Assembly: GCA_009692305.1 (NCBI GenBank)
Contig: SHZK01000016.1
Span: forward strand, 1-59,170
Length of the DNA: 59,170 nt
Source: Gammaproteobacteria bacterium
GTDB lineage: Bacteria > Pseudomonadota > Gammaproteobacteria > Pseudomonadales > Pseudohongiellaceae
Direction: 5' to 3'
Shown here: positions 55,659 to 59,170 of the stretch, one piece after another
Numbering within the stretch: position 1 is the first letter of the stretch
Layout: each line of letters opens with the position of its first letter
The notes under the pieces: generated by a model
Told to the model about the DNA's origin: nothing
Database searches by the model: none
What the model saw: the letters and a program-made list of their open reading frames with translations, nothing else
Translations under genes and position numbers: made by a program

Positions 55659-58600
55659 ATGCCTATAACTGTTGCAACTCGATTGGACATCATAGAACTG
55701 GTAGTGATAGCTACTGGCGGGGCACCTGGTGTCACCCAACTAAATTCGTTAGTCGCCGCCATTGACGCCGGCGGGACTTTGAAAGGCACGGCAACTACTT
55801 TAACTAGTTCCGCTGCTTTTCTGAAAATCTACCCTTCATATCTGACTTCTGCAGAATTTGCTTCTAAATTTCTGGACAATGCTGTGCCAGGCCTAACTGC
55901 TGCGGCGAAAGCCGAAGGCGTTGCGGTAATTTCTGGGTTATTAAACTCCGGCTCTAGTAAAGCGGACGTTCTGGTAGCGTCAGCGGATTTTCTGAGCAAC
56001 ACATTAGCTACTAACGCCACATTCGGGACCTACGCTGCCCTTTTTCAAAATAAGGCAGCTGTTGCGACTTACCACACGGTGACTTTGGGACTGGATACAA
56101 ATCTTACCGGGGCGCTTGAAGGGATTACCAGCAGTGCTGATTCTGTTACTACGGCGAGGAATGCGGTTGATGGCACAGCTGCTGCTGCTGCTGCTATCGC
56201 TGCTGCTACCGCTACTGCTGCTAGCGCTCTGACAACTTACAACTCTGCTGCTGCAACTAGTGCAACGGATGCTGCTGCCGCTACTGCTGCCGCTACTGCT
56301 GCTGACGTCGCTGCTGCTACTGCCGCGAACAGCGTGGCGCTGGCCGCCGCTTCGGCGACTGCTGCTGCCCTGGCTGTTTCTACTGCTGCTACAGCTAAAG
56401 TATCGTCAACGGCTCAAACTGCCGCCGCTGTGGCTCTGGCAACTGCAACTGCTGCTACCGCCGCCACAACGGATGATGCTGCTTCTGCCGCGGCCACAAG
56501 CGCTTCTGCTTCTCGCGCAACTGCTGCTAATCTGGCTGTGACTGCTGCTGCTAACAAGGTTGTGGCTGCTGATTCCGCTACTTCTGCTGCCGCTACTGCT
56601 GCTGCTACCGCTACTGCTGCTGCCGCTACTGCCGCTGCTGCTGCCGCTGCTGCTGCCGTTACTGCTGCTGCTGCCGCTGCTGCTACCGCTACTGCTGCTA
56701 CCGCTACTGCTGCTACCGCTCTGACAACTTACAACTCTGCTGTTGCAACTAGTGCAACGGATACTGCTGCCGCTGCTGCTGCCGCTACTGCTGCTGGCGT
56801 CGCTGCTGCTGCCGTGACCAGCTTGGCGACGGCCAACGCTTCGGTGACTGCTGCTGCCCTGGCTGCTTCTACTGCTGCCACAGCTAAAGTATCGTCAACG
56901 GCTCAAACTGCCGCCGCTGTGGCTCTGGCAACTGCAACTGCTGCTACCGCCGCCACAACGGATGATGCTGCTTCTGCCGCGGCCACAAGCGCTTCTGCTT
57001 CTCGCGTAACTGCTGCTGATCTGGCTGTGACTGCTGCTGCTGCCCAAGTTGTGACTGCTGCTGCTGCCGCAGTAACATACACGGCACTTGTATTCACGCT
57101 CACTACTGGTGCGAACACTGGTGCTTCCTTTACCGGCGCCTCTGGCGCTGACACCTATGATGGCACCGTGAATTCCAGCGGGCTTCAGACCTTGACCAGT
57201 TCAGACTCGCTAACTGGGGGCGGTGGTACTGATACCCTCAATGCTACGATTACCGGTTCTGGCATATATTCCCCTACACTGAGTGGAATTGAAGTAGTCC
57301 AGGTCGCTTTCGAACATGCTACTGCTTCTGGCACGCTTTCTCTTATCAATGCCACTGGTATTACAACGCTTGAGGCAACAGGATCGCTGGTTGCCAACAG
57401 CATCACAAACGCTGATTCAGCCTCTGGTGTAACTCTCAAGCTGACCAATACTGCCGTTGGCACCACGTTTGGATTTACTACCGCAGCCGTTGCTGGTACC
57501 AGCGACTCCGTCGCGTTGGCACTGTCTAATGTCACAGCCGGTACCGTCGTCATTGCTGGCGTCGAAACCATCAATGTGACCTCCAGCACTACCGCCAACA
57601 CGCTGACGGGCCTGACGGCTACGAGCGCAACAACACTTAACCTGTACGGTGCTGTAGCACTAAGTTTGGGCACATTGAGCACGGCTGCTCGCACCATCAA
57701 TGGTGCCGCCATGACTGCAGCATTGACTGCAACCGGCACCAACACCACCTCCACAACCATTACCGGCGGTACTGGAGGCGACACATTGGCCGGTGGATCG
57801 GGTAACGACGTTATCAGTGGTGGCGATGGTAGTGACTCCATCACCGCGGGCGCTGGTAACGATAATTTGAGTGGCGGTACAGGCACCAACAGCTTCACGC
57901 TGGCTGCCAACCTCACTGCTGACGACACCATTACTGGTGGCAGCGGCACTGACACGCTGTCAATTACAGATGCAACTGCATCAGCTGCTGCTGTTGGTGT
58001 CACCGCAGTTGAAACCTTGCTCGATAGCACCGATGGTGCTGCGGATACTCATGACTTGAGTGTATACACAGCAACTACCCTTACACGAGTCAACACATCG
58101 GAGGCTACTTCAAGCGCTAGTTTCACAAATGCCTCTGCAAGCATTGCCACGTTAGGCGTTTCAGGTGCGACTCCTACTACGGTAGCGCTGTCACGTGCAA
58201 CCGACACGAACGCCGACTCGCTGACGGTTGCTTTGACCGGCTCGGCGATATCTACAGCACTTAACATAACCGATGAAGAAACAGTCACTATCACGTCCGG
58301 CACATCAGCCAATACCGTAGCAAGCCTCGGGTCTACGGACATGACATCGTTGACGATCACCGGCTCTGCAGCCTTGACGTTAACCACGGTGTCATCAACA
58401 GTGCTTGCGACGGTTAATGCCGGCGCAGCCACGGGTGCGATCAATCTGGCTATAAACTCCACAGCAGTTGCCTCGACAATCACTGGCGGCACTGCGGGCG
58501 ACACCTTGGTGGGCGGTTCGGCTGCCGACAGCATCGACGGTGGCGCTGGTAACGATTCGCTGGTTGGCGCAGCGGGCAATGACGTTCTGACAGGCGGTAC

Positions 58601-59170
58601 TGGTGACGATACAATAACTGACGCCACAGGCAATGATACGATTACCGGTGGCGATGGTAACGATTCGATCACCAGCGGAACCGGCACAGACTCCATTAAC
58701 GCGGGGGCAGGGAATGACACTATTACCTTTGGTACCACTGGCGATCTGGGCACCACCACGTCTGATACGGTCAACGGGGGCGATGGTACCGATACTGTTG
58801 TAGTCACAACAGCGTCTGCTATTACACCCACGCTGACCAGCATTGAAACAGTGACGGCCACTATCACTGGCGCAATAGCCTTGACGCTTTCAGGTGCAAC
58901 ATCCGTTACCACGGTCACTATCCAGACCGGTTCAACTGCTGGCGGCTCTGTGATGGATATTGCTTCGGGCGCCGAAGTTAACATTCTGGATGCTGCTTTT
59001 GCCACCATTGATTCAGGGACAGCGGGAACTCTTTCTGTCGATTTGCTGGTAGACCGCACCGCAACACTTAACATTGGCGATGCGGCCACTGTAACGCTGT
59101 TTTCCTCAGCAGTTGCAGATTTTGGTTCTAGTGGTGCAGAAGATTTCTCCGCTGTAGCGCTGGACGATAG
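55659..59170 (+). CDS. Large RTX protein resembling S-layer protein RsaA, N-terminal 1,170 residues
   Basis: ATG 55659 follows AAGGAG by six bases and the frame is open to the window end. There is no signal peptide. Residues 1-165 form a predicted helical head; about 166-475 are an Ala/Thr-rich tract of GCT, GCC and ACT codons; then Thr/Ser/Gly-rich beta repeats follow with RTX blocks at about 703-745 (GGSGNDVISGGDGSDS) and 943-1025 (GGAGNDSLVGAAGNDVLTGG), plus a partial one near 1040. Composition, the GTDTLNATITGSGIYSPTLSGIEVVQV-type repeats and calcium-binding nonapeptides resemble Caulobacter RsaA, exported by type I secretion. The C-terminal secretion signal is outside. An RTX adhesin is the alternative. 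Confidence 0.88.
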   Translation, partial: MPITVATRLDIIELVVIATGGAPGVTQLNSLVAAIDAGGTLKGTATTLTSSAAFLKIYPSYLTSAEFASKFLDNAVPGLTAAAKAEGVAVISGLLNSGSSKADVLVASADFLSNTLATNATFGTYAALFQNKAAVATYHTVTLGLDTNLTGALEGITSSADSVTTARNAVDGTAAAAAAIAAATATAASALTTYNSAAATSATDAAAATAAATAADVAAATAANSVALAAASATAAALAVSTAATAKVSSTAQTAAAVALATATAATAATTDDAASAAATSASASRATAANLAVTAAANKVVAADSATSAAATAAATATAAAATAAAAAAAAAVTAAAAAAATATAATATAATALTTYNSAVATSATDTAAAAAAATAAGVAAAAVTSLATANASVTAAALAASTAATAKVSSTAQTAAAVALATATAATAATTDDAASAAATSASASRVTAADLAVTAAAAQVVTAAAAAVTYTALVFTLTTGANTGASFTGASGADTYDGTVNSSGLQTLTSSDSLTGGGGTDTLNATITGSGIYSPTLSGIEVVQVAFEHATASGTLSLINATGITTLEATGSLVANSITNADSASGVTLKLTNTAVGTTFGFTTAAVAGTSDSVALALSNVTAGTVVIAGVETINVTSSTTANTLTGLTATSATTLNLYGAVALSLGTLSTAARTINGAAMTAALTATGTNTTSTTITGGTGGDTLAGGSGNDVISGGDGSDSITAGAGNDNLSGGTGTNSFTLAANLTADDTITGGSGTDTLSITDATASAAAVGVTAVETLLDSTDGAADTHDLSVYTATTLTRVNTSEATSSASFTNASASIATLGVSGATPTTVALSRATDTNADSLTVALTGSAISTALNITDEETVTITSGTSANTVASLGSTDMTSLTITGSAALTLTTVSSTVLATVNAGAATGAINLAINSTAVASTITGGTAGDTLVGGSAADSIDGGAGNDSLVGAAGNDVLTGGTGDDTITDATGNDTITGGDGNDSITSGTGTDSINAGAGNDTITFGTTGDLGTTTSDTVNGGDGTDTVVVTTASAITPTLTSIETVTATITGAIALTLSGATSVTTVTIQTGSTAGGSVMDIASGAEVNILDAAFATIDSGTAGTLSVDLLVDRTATLNIGDAATVTLFSSAVADFGSSGAEDFSAVALDD
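56391..56517 (+). repeat. Direct repeat copy 1 within the Ala/Thr tract
   Basis: 127 bases identical to 56880-57006, which lie 489 bases (163 codons) downstream; similarity extends beyond on both sides. It marks an in-frame tandem duplication of about 163 codons. Confidence 0.85.
56880..57006 (+). repeat. Direct repeat copy 2 within the Ala/Thr tract
   Basis: Identical to copy 1 over 127 bases including silent positions, which points to recent duplication or gene conversion. Confidence 0.85.

Larger units (their letters stand above)
56165..57085 (+). repeat. Ala/Thr codon low-complexity tract inside the RTX gene
   Basis: About 920 bases composed mainly of GCT, GCC, ACT and ACC codons, with a pure microsatellite-like core around 56580-56715. 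It encodes about 300 residues that are nearly all Ala, Thr and Ser. Gains or losses of trinucleotide units would change length without breaking the frame. Confidence 0.85.

Noticed and set aside
56580..56715. CRISPR-like or satellite array
   Set aside because: The repeats are trinucleotides in frame with the large RTX gene, with no spacers and no cas genes.
57185..58030. 281-codon minus-strand frame rich in Val, Pro and Ala
   Set aside because: It is antisense to the Thr/Ala/Gly-rich RTX gene; repetitive codon use keeps the reverse frame open by chance. The same applies to 58049-59089 and 56903-57154.
55659..59170. LapA-type biofilm adhesin
   Set aside because: No N-terminal LapG-cleaved retention module (di-Ala motif after a short folded domain) and no lapD/lapG genes nearby; an S-layer-like protein fits better, although the unseen C-terminus could change this.

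Overview
The window looks like a piece of the chromosome of a free-living, aerobic gammaproteobacterium, probably marine or environmental and of the Pseudomonadales/Cellvibrionales type. The first ~31 kb carries gene sets that flank oriC in Pseudomonas: plsC-gmhB-glyS-glyQ, lpxL, trkH-trkA-rsmB-fmt-def, LysM-dprA-tsaC-hemF-aroE, a cox cluster with cyoE and sco, znuABC, polA-engB-cytochrome c4-dsbA. No RNA gene, CRISPR array, insertion sequence or phage gene was seen.

Layout. 1-3752 (minus): glycyl-tRNA synthetase, gmhB and the start of a plsC-like acyltransferase. 3882-4832 (plus): lipid A acyltransferase. 4851-10700 (minus): K+ uptake, rsmB, fmt, def. 10822-16093 (plus): a LysM protein gene and dprA, both interrupted by in-frame stops, then purE, tsaC, hemF and aroE, ending at a bidirectional terminator. 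16160-21149 (minus): an aa3-type cytochrome c oxidase whose subunit II carries two fused cytochrome c domains and which has two subunit III genes. 21777-23347 (plus): cyoE and sco. 23364-25890: divergent znuCB and znuA around a probable Zur box. 25929-30945: polA with a degenerate proofreading domain, engB, cytochrome c4 and dsbA. 31227-41043: a type II secretion operon in the order gspL-M-E-F-D-G-H-I-J-K, with a secretin that looks lipidated and with no gspC or gspN. 41077-44049: a Wzm/Wzt O-antigen exporter and a PIG-L deacetylase.

44046-59170 is the most distinctive part. A minus-strand operon encodes a type I secretion system (PrtD-like ABC transporter, HlyD, TolC) plus an uncharacterised protein. 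Next come a Crp-family regulator, a divergent FecR-domain protein gene overlapping a CHASE2/class III nucleotide cyclase gene, a TPR/beta-barrel outer-membrane protein gene, and the first 1,170 codons of a very large Ala/Thr-rich RTX protein resembling the S-layer protein RsaA of Caulobacter. Two near-identical operators (GTGATTNNAATCAC) lie upstream of fecR and of the RTX gene, each centred 29.5 bp before a -10-like hexamer, which is the geometry of class II CRP promoters. The recognition helix of the Crp homologue keeps the Arg-Glu...Arg pattern that reads such sites, while its nucleotide pocket and the cyclase active site both depart from the textbook residues. I infer a self-contained cell-surface system: membrane sensor cyclase, then Crp-like regulator, then type I secreted surface layer, next to the O-antigen exporter that could provide its anchor.
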